Shown in pieces: positions 26,777-35,725 of a DNA stretch of 64,000 nt (positions are counted from its first letter, which is position 1; every line of letters starts with the position of its first letter). The notes below the pieces were generated by a model that was given only the letters and a program-made list of their open reading frames with translations, did no database searches and was not told the origin of the DNA. The DNA is from Streptomyces tsukubensis (GTDB taxonomy: Bacteria; Actinomycetota; Actinomycetes; Streptomycetales; Streptomycetaceae), in the NCBI RefSeq assembly GCF_009296025.1, contig NZ_CP045178.1:3968001-4032000 (forward strand). Direction: 5' to 3'. Position numbers and translations under genes: made by a program.

Positions 26777-27757
26777 ATGACAGTGCATCGAGTAGCGGTT
26801 CTGGCGCTGGACGGGGTCACCCCGCTCGACCTGGCGATCCCGACGCAGATCTTCACCGCCCGGCCTGAGACTCCCTATGGGATGACCCTGTGCGCGCTCG
26901 ACACGAAGGTGGCCACCACCGCGGGTTTCACCCTCGTCGCCGACGGGGGGCTGGAGCAGGTGCGCGCCGCCGACACCGTGATCGTGCCGGGGTACGAGCC
27001 GCTCGTCCGGCCGCCGGACGCCGTACTCGGCGCGCTCGCCGAGGCCCGCGACCGGGGCAGGCGTGTGGTGTCGATCTGTACGGGAGCATTCACGCTGGCC
27101 GCGGCGGGCGTACTGGACGGGCTGCACGCCACGACCCATTGGAGGCACATCGACGCGTTCGAGCGGGATTTCCCCACGGTCACGGTCGACCGCGACGTGC
27201 TCTACGTCGACGAGGGAGACGTGCTCACCTCCGCCGGGGTGTGCTGCGGCATCGACCTGTGCCTGCACCTCGTGCGCCGCGACCTGGGCGCCGGGGTGGC
27301 CAACCAGATCGCCCGCGGTCTCGTGGCCGCCCCGCATCGCGACGGCGGGCAGGCCCAGTACGTACCGGCCCCTGTCCCCGTGGCCGGTCAGGCCTCGCTC
27401 TCCGACACCCGAGGATGGGCCCTGCACCGGCTTGGCGAGCCACTCACGCTGCGCGTCCTCGCCCGGCACGCCGGTCTCTCGCAGCGCACCTTTATGCGCC
27501 GGTTCACCGAGGAGACGGGCACGACCCCCTTGCAGTGGTTGCTCAACGCCCGCCTCGGCGAAGCGCGGGAACTGCTGGAGACCACGGACCACCCCGTCGA
27601 TCGAGTGGCACGCGACTGCGGACTGGGCACGGCCGCCAACCTGCGCCTGCACTTCCGACGCGCGCTCGACACCACCCCCACCGCCTACCGCCGCACCTTC
27701 GGGCGTTCCGCATCGCACAGTCCCAGTCACCGTCCGAAAACGGCGGTGAACCGGTGA
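26777..27757 (+). CDS. GlxA family transcriptional regulator (DJ-1/PfpI + AraC)
   Basis: 326 residues. The N-terminal DJ-1/PfpI-like ligand domain (V-L-A-L-D-G-V-T-P-L-D-L; S-I-C-T-G-A-F-T-L-A with a nucleophile-elbow-like Cys) is followed by two AraC helix-turn-helix motifs (L-T-L-R-V-L-A-R-H-A-G-L-S-Q-R-T; V-A-R-D-C-G-L-G). There is no ribosome site; TAGAAT ends exactly 6 bases before the ATG, consistent with a leaderless mRNA. The stop lies in the first unit of a 9-bp repeat. It probably regulates the divergent HD gene. Confidence 0.9.
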   Translation: MTVHRVAVLALDGVTPLDLAIPTQIFTARPETPYGMTLCALDTKVATTAGFTLVADGGLEQVRAADTVIVPGYEPLVRPPDAVLGALAEARDRGRRVVSICTGAFTLAAAGVLDGLHATTHWRHIDAFERDFPTVTVDRDVLYVDEGDVLTSAGVCCGIDLCLHLVRRDLGAGVANQIARGLVAAPHRDGGQAQYVPAPVPVAGQASLSDTRGWALHRLGEPLTLRVLARHAGLSQRTFMRRFTEETGTTPLQWLLNARLGEARELLETTDHPVDRVARDCGLGTAANLRLHFRRALDTTPTAYRRTFGRSASHSPSHRPKTAVNR

Positions 27758-27806
27758 GTTCGGTGAGTTCGGTGAGTTCGGTGAGTTCGGTGAGTTCGGT
27801 GAGTTC
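27753..27806. repeat. GGTGAGTTC nonamer, six copies
   Basis: Six perfect copies starting at the stop codon of the GlxA-type regulator. In register with the gene they would encode V-S-S repeats if the stop were lost. Confidence 0.95.
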
Positions 27807-27855
27807 GGTGGGCCCAGGACAGAAGGGGTCTTCGTCCCGGCCCGTCCCCGGCCCC

Positions 27856-28446
27856 TCAGGCCGTGTCGCTGTCGGCCGCCGTCCAGGTCTCCGGCTGCCA
27901 GAGGCCCGCCCTGCGCAGTGACGCCGGACAGTGGCGGTAGACCTCGTCGATCGTCACCTCGATCGCGAGTACGGGGCGCCTGCCCGCCACCGTCATCCCC
28001 TCGAAGTACGGGGCGTCGGTGAGTATCCGCGCCCTGCCGTTGACGCGCAGGATCTCCTTGCTTCCCGGAACCAGGTGGACGAGACCCACGTGCGGGTTGG
28101 CCAGGATGTTGTGAAAGCTGTCACCGCGCCGGTTGCCCGGCCTGTCGGGTATGGCGATCGTGCCGCTGTCCACCACCTTGACGAAGCCGGGTACGTCACC
28201 GCGCGGCGAGGCGTCGCAGTTGCCCCGCGCGTCCGAGGTCGACAGCAGGAGGAACGGCGAGCGGGCCAGCAGGTCGAGGTCCCCGGGGGACAGGTGCTGC
28301 TTGACCTTGTCGATGACGACGGGGTGCGGTTCCCCGCCCAGCAGCTCGCACAGTTCCTCCGCCGACGTGAGCTCGGTGTGGTCCTTCGTTGCGGCGGACG
28401 CGGGCGGAGAAGGTGCGCGAGTGATGGTCTGCGCGGGCGTCTGCAT
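27856..28446 (-). CDS. PPOX-type FMN-dependent flavoprotein
   Basis: 196 residues resembling the pyridoxamine-phosphate-oxidase-like split-barrel group of the MSMEG_1061 type: S-P-F-L-L-L-S-T-S-D-A-R-G-N-C-D-A-S-P-R-G-D, I-A-I-P-D-R-P-G-N-R-R-G-D-S, V-G-L-V-H-L-V-P-G and a C-terminal R-R-A-G-L-W. The ATG at 28446 is weakly supported by CGGAG. Divergent from the siderophore permease with an iron-box-like site between them, so it may be iron regulated. Confidence 0.85.
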   Translation of the reverse strand: MQTPAQTITRAPSPPASAATKDHTELTSAEELCELLGGEPHPVVIDKVKQHLSPGDLDLLARSPFLLLSTSDARGNCDASPRGDVPGFVKVVDSGTIAIPDRPGNRRGDSFHNILANPHVGLVHLVPGSKEILRVNGRARILTDAPYFEGMTVAGRRPVLAIEVTIDEVYRHCPASLRRAGLWQPETWTAADSDTA

Positions 28447-28495
28447 GGCGTACTCCGGGACGGAAGGGGCAAGTCACCGTAATGACCCAGCGGTG

Positions 28496-28514
28496 TTAGG
28501 GTGACCTTACTTTA
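28496..28514. promoter_or_regulatory. Degenerate iron box (DmdR/IdeR-type)
   Basis: TTAGGGTGACCTTACTTTA matches about two thirds of the actinobacterial iron-box consensus in either orientation. It is centred between the PPOX flavoprotein and the first FecCD permease. Confidence 0.5.
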
Positions 28515-28594
28515 TGGGTGCGTCTGTTCGACGGGCGCTGTGCGTGGCGGAGCCGTGCCCTCAGGGCCGGTGACGAGAGAGCGGGAGACGGGAC

Positions 28595-29740
28595 GTGACC
28601 GCGATACCCGGCCCCCACAGCGCACCGCCTGACGGCGACCGGCCGGACGGCACCACGTCGGTCGGCGCCGGGTCGGCGGAGAGCGGCGGGCCCGACGGCC
28701 CCCTCGCGCCCTCCTCCGGACGAGGCACCGGCGCGCCTCACCGGCCCCCCGCCCTTGTAGGCGGGCTCCTGTTGCTCGCCGTCGTCCTGGTGCTGCTCGT
28801 GTGGGCGAGCCTGGCCGTCGGCTCCGGCAGTGTCGGCATGGCCGACGTGGTGCGCGGGGTGTTCAGCCCCGACCCGCACAACAAGGGGCAGCTCATTGTC
28901 CAGGAGGTGCGGATACCCCGTACCGCCGCCGGACTGCTCGCCGGTGTCGCCCTCGGGCTCGCCGGTACGGTCATGCAGGGCGTCGCCCGCAACCCCCTCG
29001 CCGACCCCGGCATCCTCGGGGTCAACTCAGGGGCCTCCGCCGCCGTCGTACTCGCCATGAGCGTGCTCGGGCTGAGCGCCCCCTCGCAGTACATCTGGTT
29101 CGGGTTCGCGGGTGCCCTTGTCGCCTCCGTGCTGGTGTACGGCATCGGCGCGCTCGGCCGTGAGGGTGCGACGCCACTCAAACTGGCCCTGTCGGGCGCC
29201 GCCACCAGCGCCGTACTGATGTCGCTGACCACGGCCATGCTGCTCGGGGACGACAAGACCTTCGACCAGTACCGCTTCTGGCAGGTCGGTTCGCTGTCCG
29301 GGCGGGAGGCGCCCGTGCTGTGGCAGGCGCTGCCGTTCATCGTCGTGGGCGCCGTCTTCGCCCTGGCCCTCGGCCCCAAACTCAACGCCCTCTCCCTCGG
29401 CGACGACCTCGCCCGCGGCCTCGGTCAGCGGGTGGGGCCCGCCCGCCTCGCGTCCGCGGGCGCCGTCGTGCTGCTGTGCGGCGCGGCCACCGTCGTGGCG
29501 GGGCCGATCGGCTTCGTCGGGCTGGTCATCCCGCACGCCGCGCGGATCTTCACCGGGCCCGACTACCGCTGGATACTCCCGTACAGCGCGCTCCTCGCGC
29601 CCTCGCTGCTCCTGGCCGCGGACATCGTGGGCCGCGTCATCGCGCGCCCCGGTGAGGTACAGGTCGGCATCGTGACCGCCGCCATCGGCGCCATTCCCTT
29701 CATCGTGCTGGTGCGCCGGCGCGATATGGCGGAGCTCTGA
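28595..29740 (+). CDS. Iron-siderophore ABC transporter permease (FecCD)
   Basis: 381 residues with an acidic/Gly/Pro-rich N-terminus and about nine membrane helices. The FecCD/BtuC signatures I-P-R-T-A-A-G-L-L-A-G, G-L-A-G-T-V-M-Q-G-V-A-R-N-P-L-A-D-P-G and G-P-I-G-F-V-G-L-V-I-P-H are intact. The GTG at 28595 follows GGAG. First gene of an uptake operon with the next permease and the ATPase; it forms a heterodimeric channel. Iron-box site about 80 bases upstream. Confidence 0.93.
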   Translation: MTAIPGPHSAPPDGDRPDGTTSVGAGSAESGGPDGPLAPSSGRGTGAPHRPPALVGGLLLLAVVLVLLVWASLAVGSGSVGMADVVRGVFSPDPHNKGQLIVQEVRIPRTAAGLLAGVALGLAGTVMQGVARNPLADPGILGVNSGASAAVVLAMSVLGLSAPSQYIWFGFAGALVASVLVYGIGALGREGATPLKLALSGAATSAVLMSLTTAMLLGDDKTFDQYRFWQVGSLSGREAPVLWQALPFIVVGAVFALALGPKLNALSLGDDLARGLGQRVGPARLASAGAVVLLCGAATVVAGPIGFVGLVIPHAARIFTGPDYRWILPYSALLAPSLLLAADIVGRVIARPGEVQVGIVTAAIGAIPFIVLVRRRDMAEL

Positions 29741-29746
29741 GTCGGC

Positions 29747-30973
29747 GTGAGAGACGTGAGTGACGGCAGCCACGCGAGCGGCACGAGTGACGGCAAGCGG
29801 GCGAGCGGCGTGAGTGATGTCGGTGACGTGGGTGACGCGAGACCTGTGGGTGACGTGAGTGACGTACGCGGTGTGGCCGGGCGGGCCGTCTCCGCCAAGC
29901 GAGCTGTCTCCACCGGGCGGGCCGTCTCCGCCGAGCGGATGGCCGAGGCGGTAAGGCAGGTCGGCGGGGTGCGACGGGCCCGCCGCGGCCGTACCGCCGT
30001 GGTCTGCGCCGTACTGGCCGCCGCGGTGCTGGCCATGTTCTGTGTGTCCCTCAGCTTCGGCGACATGGTCGTCCCGCTCGGCGAGGTGATCGCCACCCTG
30101 ACCGGTGGCGGCGACGCCGGTTCCGGTTTCGTCATCCTCGATCTGCGGCTGCCCCGCGCCCTGGTCGGCGTACTGGTCGGGCTTGCCTTCGGCCTCTCAG
30201 GGGCCACGTTCCAGTCCCTGCTGCGCAATCCGCTGGCCAGCCCCGACGTGATCGGGATCAGCCAGGGCGCGAGCGCGACGGCCGTCGTGGCGAGCGTGGT
30301 GTTCGGGCTCAGCGGTACGGGTCTCTCCGCCGCCGCGCTGGCCGGCGCGCTCGTCACCGGCGCCGCCATCTACCTCCTCGGCTGGCGCAAGGGGGTCGCC
30401 GGTTACCGGCTCGTACTCGTCGGTGTCGGTGTCGGCGCCGGTCTCTCCAGCGTCGTCTCGTACGTACTGACCAGCTCCCAGGTGACCGAGGCGCAGAACG
30501 CGCTCGTCTGGCTGACCGGCAGCCTCAACGGGGCTTCCACCGGCCAGGTGTGGCCGCTGCTCGGCGCCCTGGTGGTCCTCGTCCCGCTGACCCTGCTCGC
30601 CTCCCGTGGCCTGGGGGCGCTCCAGCTCGGCGACGACACGGCGGCCGGGCTCGGTACACCGGTGGAGCGGAGCAGGGTCCTGCTGATCGGCTGCGCCGTC
30701 GCCCTCGCGGGTGTCGCGACGGCCGCCGCGGGGCCCGTCGGCTTCGTGGCCTTCGTCTCCGCACCGGTCGCCAGACGGCTGCTGCCCGGCGGGGGCGCGG
30801 CCCTGCTGCCCTCCGCGCTGGTCGGTGCGCTGCTCGTACTGGTCGCCGACTTCGCCGCCCAGCATCTGCTCTGGTCGAGCCAGTTCCCCGTAGGGATCGT
30901 CACGAGCCTCATCGGCGGCCCGTATCTGCTGTGGCTGCTGTCACGGGCCAACAGGGTCGGCAAGGGCGGGTGA
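29747..30973 (+). CDS. Iron-siderophore ABC transporter permease (FecCD)
   Basis: 408 residues. The FecCD core has L-P-R-A-L-V-G-V-L-V-G, F-Q-S-L-L-R-N-P-L-A-S-P-D and G-P-V-G-F-V-A-F-V-S. The GTG at 29747 lies 6 bases after the upstream stop but gives about 64 N-terminal residues of degenerate D-V-S-D-G repeats; an ATG at 29939 would begin close to the conserved part and may be the true start. Partner of the 28595 permease. Confidence 0.9.
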   Translation: MRDVSDGSHASGTSDGKRASGVSDVGDVGDARPVGDVSDVRGVAGRAVSAKRAVSTGRAVSAERMAEAVRQVGGVRRARRGRTAVVCAVLAAAVLAMFCVSLSFGDMVVPLGEVIATLTGGGDAGSGFVILDLRLPRALVGVLVGLAFGLSGATFQSLLRNPLASPDVIGISQGASATAVVASVVFGLSGTGLSAAALAGALVTGAAIYLLGWRKGVAGYRLVLVGVGVGAGLSSVVSYVLTSSQVTEAQNALVWLTGSLNGASTGQVWPLLGALVVLVPLTLLASRGLGALQLGDDTAAGLGTPVERSRVLLIGCAVALAGVATAAAGPVGFVAFVSAPVARRLLPGGGAALLPSALVGALLVLVADFAAQHLLWSSQFPVGIVTSLIGGPYLLWLLSRANRVGKGG

Positions 30974-31078
30974 GGGCGCGGCGGCCGTCAGTCGCCCCCT
31001 CACCAAGGGTGGCCGACGGGGGCGGCGGCCACGCACGCACGACCGGCAGGCGGAACGAGAGAAACGAGAGGTACGGAC

Positions 31079-31882
31079 GTGAGCGCAGAGCACACACTCC
31101 GGGCTGACGACGTCCGGATCGGCTACGACGGGCACGAGGTCGTCAAAGGGCTGAGCGTGGACATCCCGCCCGGCGAGGTCACGATGATCGTCGGTCCCAA
31201 CGCCTGCGGGAAGTCGACCCTGCTGCGCTCCATGGCCAGGCTCCTCGACCCGCTGTCGGGCCACGTACTGCTGGACGGCAGGAGCATCCACGAGATGCCG
31301 ACGAAGGAGGTCGCCTCGGTCCTCGGCATCCTGCCGCAGAGCCCGGTGGCGCCCGACGGCATCACCGTGAACGACCTGGTGGGCCGGGGCCGTTACCCGC
31401 ACCAGGGATGGTTCAGGCGGTGGACGGCCGAGGACGACGAGGCCGTGGCCGGCGCCCTGCTCTCCACCGACGTACTGGAACTGGCCGCGCGCCCCGTCGA
31501 CGCCCTCTCCGGCGGCCAGCGGCAGCGGGTGTGGATCGCCATGGCGCTGTCGCAGCGCACCGACATCCTGCTGCTCGACGAGCCGACCACCTTCCTCGAC
31601 GTCAGCCACCAGCTCGACGTGCTCGACCTGCTGACCGACCTCAACCAGGAGCACGGCACGACCATCGTGGCCGTCCTGCACGATCTGAATCTCGCCTGCC
31701 GTTACGCGGACCACCTCGTCGCCATGCGCGACGGCCGGATCGTCGCCGAGGGGGCACCCTCGGAGGTCGTGACGGAGGAACTGGTCAGCGAGGTCTTCGG
31801 GATGCGGTGCTCCGTGCTGGAGGACCCCGCCTCAGGGACTCCGATGATCGTGCCGATCGGGCGGCACCGGGTCTTGGCGTAG
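31079..31882 (+). CDS. Iron-siderophore ABC transporter ATPase
   Basis: 267 residues of the FecE/FepC type. Walker A G-P-N-A-C-G-K-S-T-L, signature L-S-G-G-Q-R-Q-R-V-W-I-A-M-A-L-S, Walker B I-L-L-L-D-E-P-T-T-F-L-D and switch His in L-H-D-L-N are present. GAGAGG precedes the GTG. It powers the two FecCD permeases upstream. Confidence 0.95.
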   Translation: MSAEHTLRADDVRIGYDGHEVVKGLSVDIPPGEVTMIVGPNACGKSTLLRSMARLLDPLSGHVLLDGRSIHEMPTKEVASVLGILPQSPVAPDGITVNDLVGRGRYPHQGWFRRWTAEDDEAVAGALLSTDVLELAARPVDALSGGQRQRVWIAMALSQRTDILLLDEPTTFLDVSHQLDVLDLLTDLNQEHGTTIVAVLHDLNLACRYADHLVAMRDGRIVAEGAPSEVVTEELVSEVFGMRCSVLEDPASGTPMIVPIGRHRVLA

Positions 31883-32013
31883 GGGTCATTAAGGGGCCTT
31901 AGGGGGCCTTGGGCGTCTTAGGGGGCCCTTAGGTGCCCTTGGGGGCGGAGGCGACGGCCACGGCGCCCGTGAGGCCTGTGGTCCTCACACGCCACCCCGC
32001 AAACCCTTCACGC

Positions 32014-32032
32014 TTAGGTCAGGCTAACCTAA
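32014..32032. promoter_or_regulatory. Iron box over the lipoprotein promoter
   Basis: TTAGGTCAGGCTAACCTAA differs at one base from the canonical TTAGGTTAGGCTAACCTAA. It covers the -10 hexamer TAACCT (32025-32030), so a bound DmdR/IdeR repressor would block polymerase directly. Confidence 0.92.
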
Positions 32033-32036
32033 TAAA

Positions 32037-33089
32037 ATGCACCTCAGACCGAACCTCGCCCCCTCCTCCCCCGCACGACGTCCCCGCGCGCTGCGCGCGG
32101 TCGCCATCGCCGTGTTCGCCACGATGGCGGCCGGGCTGACGGCCTGCTCGTCCTCGGACGACAACAGCTCGTCCTCAAGCGGTTCCGGAGGCGGCGGAAC
32201 CTTCCCCGCCAAGGTGGCGACGAAGTTCGGTGACGTCACCGTCAAGGAGCAGCCCAAGCGGGTCGTGGCGCTGGGCTGGGGAGACGCCGAGACCGCGCTC
32301 GCCCTCGGGGTGCGGCCCGTCGGACAGAGTGACTGGCTGGCGTTCGGCGGCGACGGTGTGGGCCCGTGGGCCAAGGGCCTCTACAAGAAGAGCCCGCAGA
32401 AGATCGGCACCCTGGAGCCGGAGTACGAGAAGATCGCCGCGCTCAAGCCCGACCTGATCCTCGACACCAAATCCAGCGGCGACCAGAAGCGTTACAACAC
32501 GCTGAGCAAGATCGCACCCACTATCGGCGTCCCCAAGGGCGGCGACCAGTACAAGACCTCCTGGGAGAAGCAGACCAGGATGGTCTCCTCCGCGCTCGGC
32601 ATCGCCGACAAGGGGAAGAGCCTGATCTCGAAGACCGAGAAGAAGTTCGAGAAGGCCAAGGCCGCGCACCCCGAGTTCAAGGGCAAGTCCATCGTGCTCG
32701 GCTCGCGCACCAGCGTCGGTTACGGGGCCTACGTGCACGGCACGGGCCGCATGGACTTCGTCGAGCGCCTCGGCTTCAAGAGCAGCCCCGCCATCGAGGC
32801 GAAGGCCGGTTCCGCCTTCTCCGTCACCGTCTCCCGCGAGAACCTCGACCTGCTCGACGCCGACCTGACAGTGATGTCCCCGATCGGGCTCACGGCGAAG
32901 AAGATCAGCGGCGACCCGCTGTACCGCGCGGTCCCCTCGGTGAAGGCCGGCCGTGACGTGGTCTTCGACGACGAGACGCTCAGCTCCGCCTTCGCGACGG
33001 ACTCGGTGCTCTCCGTCGGCTACGCGCTCGACAAGGTCGTCCCCGTCTTCTCCGACACCCTCAAGAACCCGAAGCCGCTGAAGGACTGA
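32037..33089 (+). CDS. Iron-siderophore substrate-binding lipoprotein
   Basis: 350 residues. Arg-rich signal peptide with lipobox L-T-A-C near residue 37, a Ser/Gly linker, then a class III periplasmic-binding fold (P-K-R-V-V-A-L-G-W-G-D-A-E-T-A-L-A-L-G; E-K-I-A-A-L-K-P-D-L-I-L-D). It captures ferric siderophores outside the cell for the upstream permease/ATPase. There is no ribosome site: TAACCT lies 6 bases before the ATG, and the iron box ends 4 bases before it, so the mRNA should be leaderless and iron repressed. Confidence 0.94.
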   Translation: MHLRPNLAPSSPARRPRALRAVAIAVFATMAAGLTACSSSDDNSSSSSGSGGGGTFPAKVATKFGDVTVKEQPKRVVALGWGDAETALALGVRPVGQSDWLAFGGDGVGPWAKGLYKKSPQKIGTLEPEYEKIAALKPDLILDTKSSGDQKRYNTLSKIAPTIGVPKGGDQYKTSWEKQTRMVSSALGIADKGKSLISKTEKKFEKAKAAHPEFKGKSIVLGSRTSVGYGAYVHGTGRMDFVERLGFKSSPAIEAKAGSAFSVTVSRENLDLLDADLTVMSPIGLTAKKISGDPLYRAVPSVKAGRDVVFDDETLSSAFATDSVLSVGYALDKVVPVFSDTLKNPKPLKD

Positions 33090-33156
33090 AGGGTTGAGGC
33101 CTGGCGCATCGCGCATGGCGCCTGCTTGACGCCTGCCGCACGCCTGCCGCGTCCAT

Positions 33157-33184
33157 GGCCCCGTACGCGCCGTCGTACGGGGCC
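33157..33184. terminator. Bidirectional terminator
   Basis: Perfect 11-bp stem (33157-33167 with 33174-33184) and 6-base loop between convergent genes for the lipoprotein and SpoIIE-type phosphatase. Confidence 0.8.
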
Positions 33185-33214
33185 CTCGCGCGGGCCGAGG
33201 GCCGTGGCGCCGGG

Positions 33215-35443
33215 TTACGTCGCCGGGCCCGCCGACGCGTTCCCCTCCCCTTGGTCCTGCTCCTTCGGCTCCTGCTCCTTCGGCTCCTGCTCCTTCGGCT
33301 CCTGATCCAACAGCTTCTGGAACATCGACTCCTGCGCCGCCCCGCTCCCGCCGTCCGCCCCGCCCTTGTCATCCGTCCCGCCCTCGTCCAGGACGAACCA
33401 CACGGTCTTGCCCTCGGGCTCCGGCCGTACGCCCCACTCGTCCGACAGGATGTCCAGCAGCATCAGGCCCCGGCCCGACGAGGCCATTTCGCCGGGGACG
33501 CGCTGGTGGGGCAGTTCGTCGCCCCGGTCCGTGACCTCCACCAGCAGCCTGCGCCTGCCCGGCTCTCCGGACGCCTCGGCGGCCAGGACCGCGGCCTGGT
33601 CGGTGTGGACGAGGACGTTTCCGAGCAGTTCGCTGGCGAGCAGTATCGCGGTCTCCACCTGGTCGGGGCGCTCCCAGTCGTACAGCAGCCCCTTCAGTTC
33701 CTCCCGCGCCTCCGCCACGCCTTCCGCCTGGTCCTGTTCGATGGAGAGGAGGAGCCTCCGTCCTGCGGCGACGCGGCCCGTCCCGCCGGGCTCGCGGCGC
33801 AGCAGCAGGAGAGCGATGTCGTCGCCGTCGCGCACCGGCAGCGGCCCCTGGCCCTCCTCGGGGGCGTTGATCACGGCTTCGAGCAGCCGGTCGGCCATGG
33901 CCTCGATGTCCTCGGTCGGTCCCGGCGTGAGGGCGTCACGCAGCCTGACCCAGCCGCTGAACATGTCGTGCCCGCCCGACTCGATCAGGCCGTCCGTGCA
34001 CAGCATCAGGATCTCGTCGTCCTGGAGCGGCAGCTCGTTGACGGGGTACGTGTCCTCCCCCTCCATGAGGCCGAGCGGCAGTCCGCCCCGTACGTGCTTG
34101 AGCAGGCAGGTGCCGTCCGGGAGCCTGAGCACCGGGTGGGGGTGGCCCGCGCGGGCGATCTGGAGGACCCCCGTCTCCGGGTCGGCCTCGATGTAGATGC
34201 AGGTCGCGAACCGGTCGTCGTCCAGCGCGTGGAGGAACCGCGAGGTGCGTGACAGGACGGCGTCGGGTCCGTGCCCCTCGGCCGCGTAGGCGTGGACCGC
34301 GGTACGGAGCTGCGCCATGAGCCCCGCCGCGTGCACGTCGTGGCCCTGGACGTCGCCGATGACAAGGGCAAGCCTCCCCGAGGGCAGGTCGATGACGTCG
34401 TACCAGTCGCCGCCCACGGTGAGCCCGCCGCCGGTCGGCACGTACCGCGTGGCCACCCCGAGACCGGTCAGGGACGGGCCCGCCGTGCCCATGCTGCGCC
34501 GTACTCCGTGCGAGAGGGCCAGTTCGGCGTCGCTGGTACGGGTACGTTCGATCGCCGTGCCAAGCAGCCTGGCCGTCAGGGTCAGCAGATGCCGCTCCTC
34601 GGCGCTGAAGGCCATGCGCGTACGGAACGTGGCGAGCCACACCCCGGTGATCCGCCCGGCCGTCGTGAGCGGCATGAAGGCCCAGGCGCAGCGGTCCTTG
34701 CGCACCGCGAGCTGCCAGGTCGCGGGGAACCTTCCGCGGTACTCCTCGATCGAGGTCAGGAAGACGGGCGCCCCGGTCCTCGCCACCTCCACCGCCGGAT
34801 AGCCCGTGGTCATCGGCATACGGAAGGTGCGGTCCGCCAGGTAGTTCCGGAAGCCGTACTGGCCGAGGACGTACAGGAACTTCTCCGTGACCCCGAAAAC
34901 GACCTGTCCGTCGAGCGGGAACTCCGGGCTGTACAGGCGCGACGCGGCCCGCAGCACGTCGTCGAGCGAGTCGGCCTCGGTCAGGGAGTGGCCCGCGTCG
35001 AGGAGGAGGGCGTCACGGCGGCGTGCGTCGCCGGGGGTCGGCGGGGGGCTGCTCCTGGGGGTGCCCGCCGAGTGGCGCGCACGCTTGCGCGCGGGGGGAT
35101 CACCGGGGGGAGCGCCGCCTGTGGTGGTGCCGGTATCCGCGTGGGCGCCGTCACGACCGGCGGGTGCGGCGCCATCGCCCGGGTCGGCGGGTGAGTCACC
35201 GTCGCCGGGGTCGCCGGGGGCCGTGTCGCCGTCCTCAGCGGCCGTACAGCCGTCCTCAGCGGCCTCGTAGCCGTCTCCCGGGGTTCCGTGGCCGCCGTGG
35301 CCCCTCGGGCCGTGTCTGGCCCCTCCCAGGGCCCGGGGGTCGTCCGTCCTGCCGTGCTCGTCCATCCGGTTGAGCGCCCTGATCTGGCGCAGTTCCGCGG
35401 CGTCCTCGTCCGGAGGTGTGGGCTTCTTCCGTTCACCACCCAT
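33215..35443 (-). CDS. SpoIIE-type phosphatase with GAF and ATP-binding domains
   Basis: 742 residues. A disordered Gly/Asp/Pro-rich N-terminus (1-145) precedes a GAF domain (about 150-310), a PP2C-like SpoIIE phosphatase (about 325-540; G-G-D-W-Y-D and V-I-G-D-V-Q-G-H-D are metal-site motifs) and an anti-sigma-like HATPase (about 570-700; A-S-S-G-R-G-L-M-L-L). Such proteins control anti-sigma antagonist phosphorylation. The tail carries three K-E-Q-E-P repeats from a 15-bp minisatellite. Start at 35443 by the M-G-G-E-R-K-K reading; the frame stays open upstream. Confidence 0.9.
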   Translation of the reverse strand: MGGERKKPTPPDEDAAELRQIRALNRMDEHGRTDDPRALGGARHGPRGHGGHGTPGDGYEAAEDGCTAAEDGDTAPGDPGDGDSPADPGDGAAPAGRDGAHADTGTTTGGAPPGDPPARKRARHSAGTPRSSPPPTPGDARRRDALLLDAGHSLTEADSLDDVLRAASRLYSPEFPLDGQVVFGVTEKFLYVLGQYGFRNYLADRTFRMPMTTGYPAVEVARTGAPVFLTSIEEYRGRFPATWQLAVRKDRCAWAFMPLTTAGRITGVWLATFRTRMAFSAEERHLLTLTARLLGTAIERTRTSDAELALSHGVRRSMGTAGPSLTGLGVATRYVPTGGGLTVGGDWYDVIDLPSGRLALVIGDVQGHDVHAAGLMAQLRTAVHAYAAEGHGPDAVLSRTSRFLHALDDDRFATCIYIEADPETGVLQIARAGHPHPVLRLPDGTCLLKHVRGGLPLGLMEGEDTYPVNELPLQDDEILMLCTDGLIESGGHDMFSGWVRLRDALTPGPTEDIEAMADRLLEAVINAPEEGQGPLPVRDGDDIALLLLRREPGGTGRVAAGRRLLLSIEQDQAEGVAEAREELKGLLYDWERPDQVETAILLASELLGNVLVHTDQAAVLAAEASGEPGRRRLLVEVTDRGDELPHQRVPGEMASSGRGLMLLDILSDEWGVRPEPEGKTVWFVLDEGGTDDKGGADGGSGAAQESMFQKLLDQEPKEQEPKEQEPKEQDQGEGNASAGPAT

Positions 35444-35725
35444 CCGGCGCCCCTTCGTCCCGTTCGCGTGACCGACGCTCCCATGCTCCGACGGGGCGGC
35501 GCGCCGCGCAGTGCGGGACACGGCGAGGACACGCGCCACCGGGCGGAAGGAACCGTCGCACCGCCGACGGGCCCTACCCCTCCCAGCCACCGGGTGGAGC
35601 GGCAAAAGAGCTGGTCAGGATCGTTGTACGGCGCCCTTGTCCAGGCGAATCCGTACGAGCCGGTACGCGCGTGGTCGGATGAGGCCGTACGGGGACGGAG
35701 GACGGCCCGTCACGCCTTCACGCCG

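Noticed and set aside
31890..31945. GGGGCCTTAGGG repeats as a terminator after the iron ATPase
   Set aside because: They are direct repeats with only very short internal pairing, so no stable stem can be supported.
28595..33089. Siderophore biosynthesis cluster
   Set aside because: Only uptake genes are present; no NRPS or NIS synthetase is in the window.
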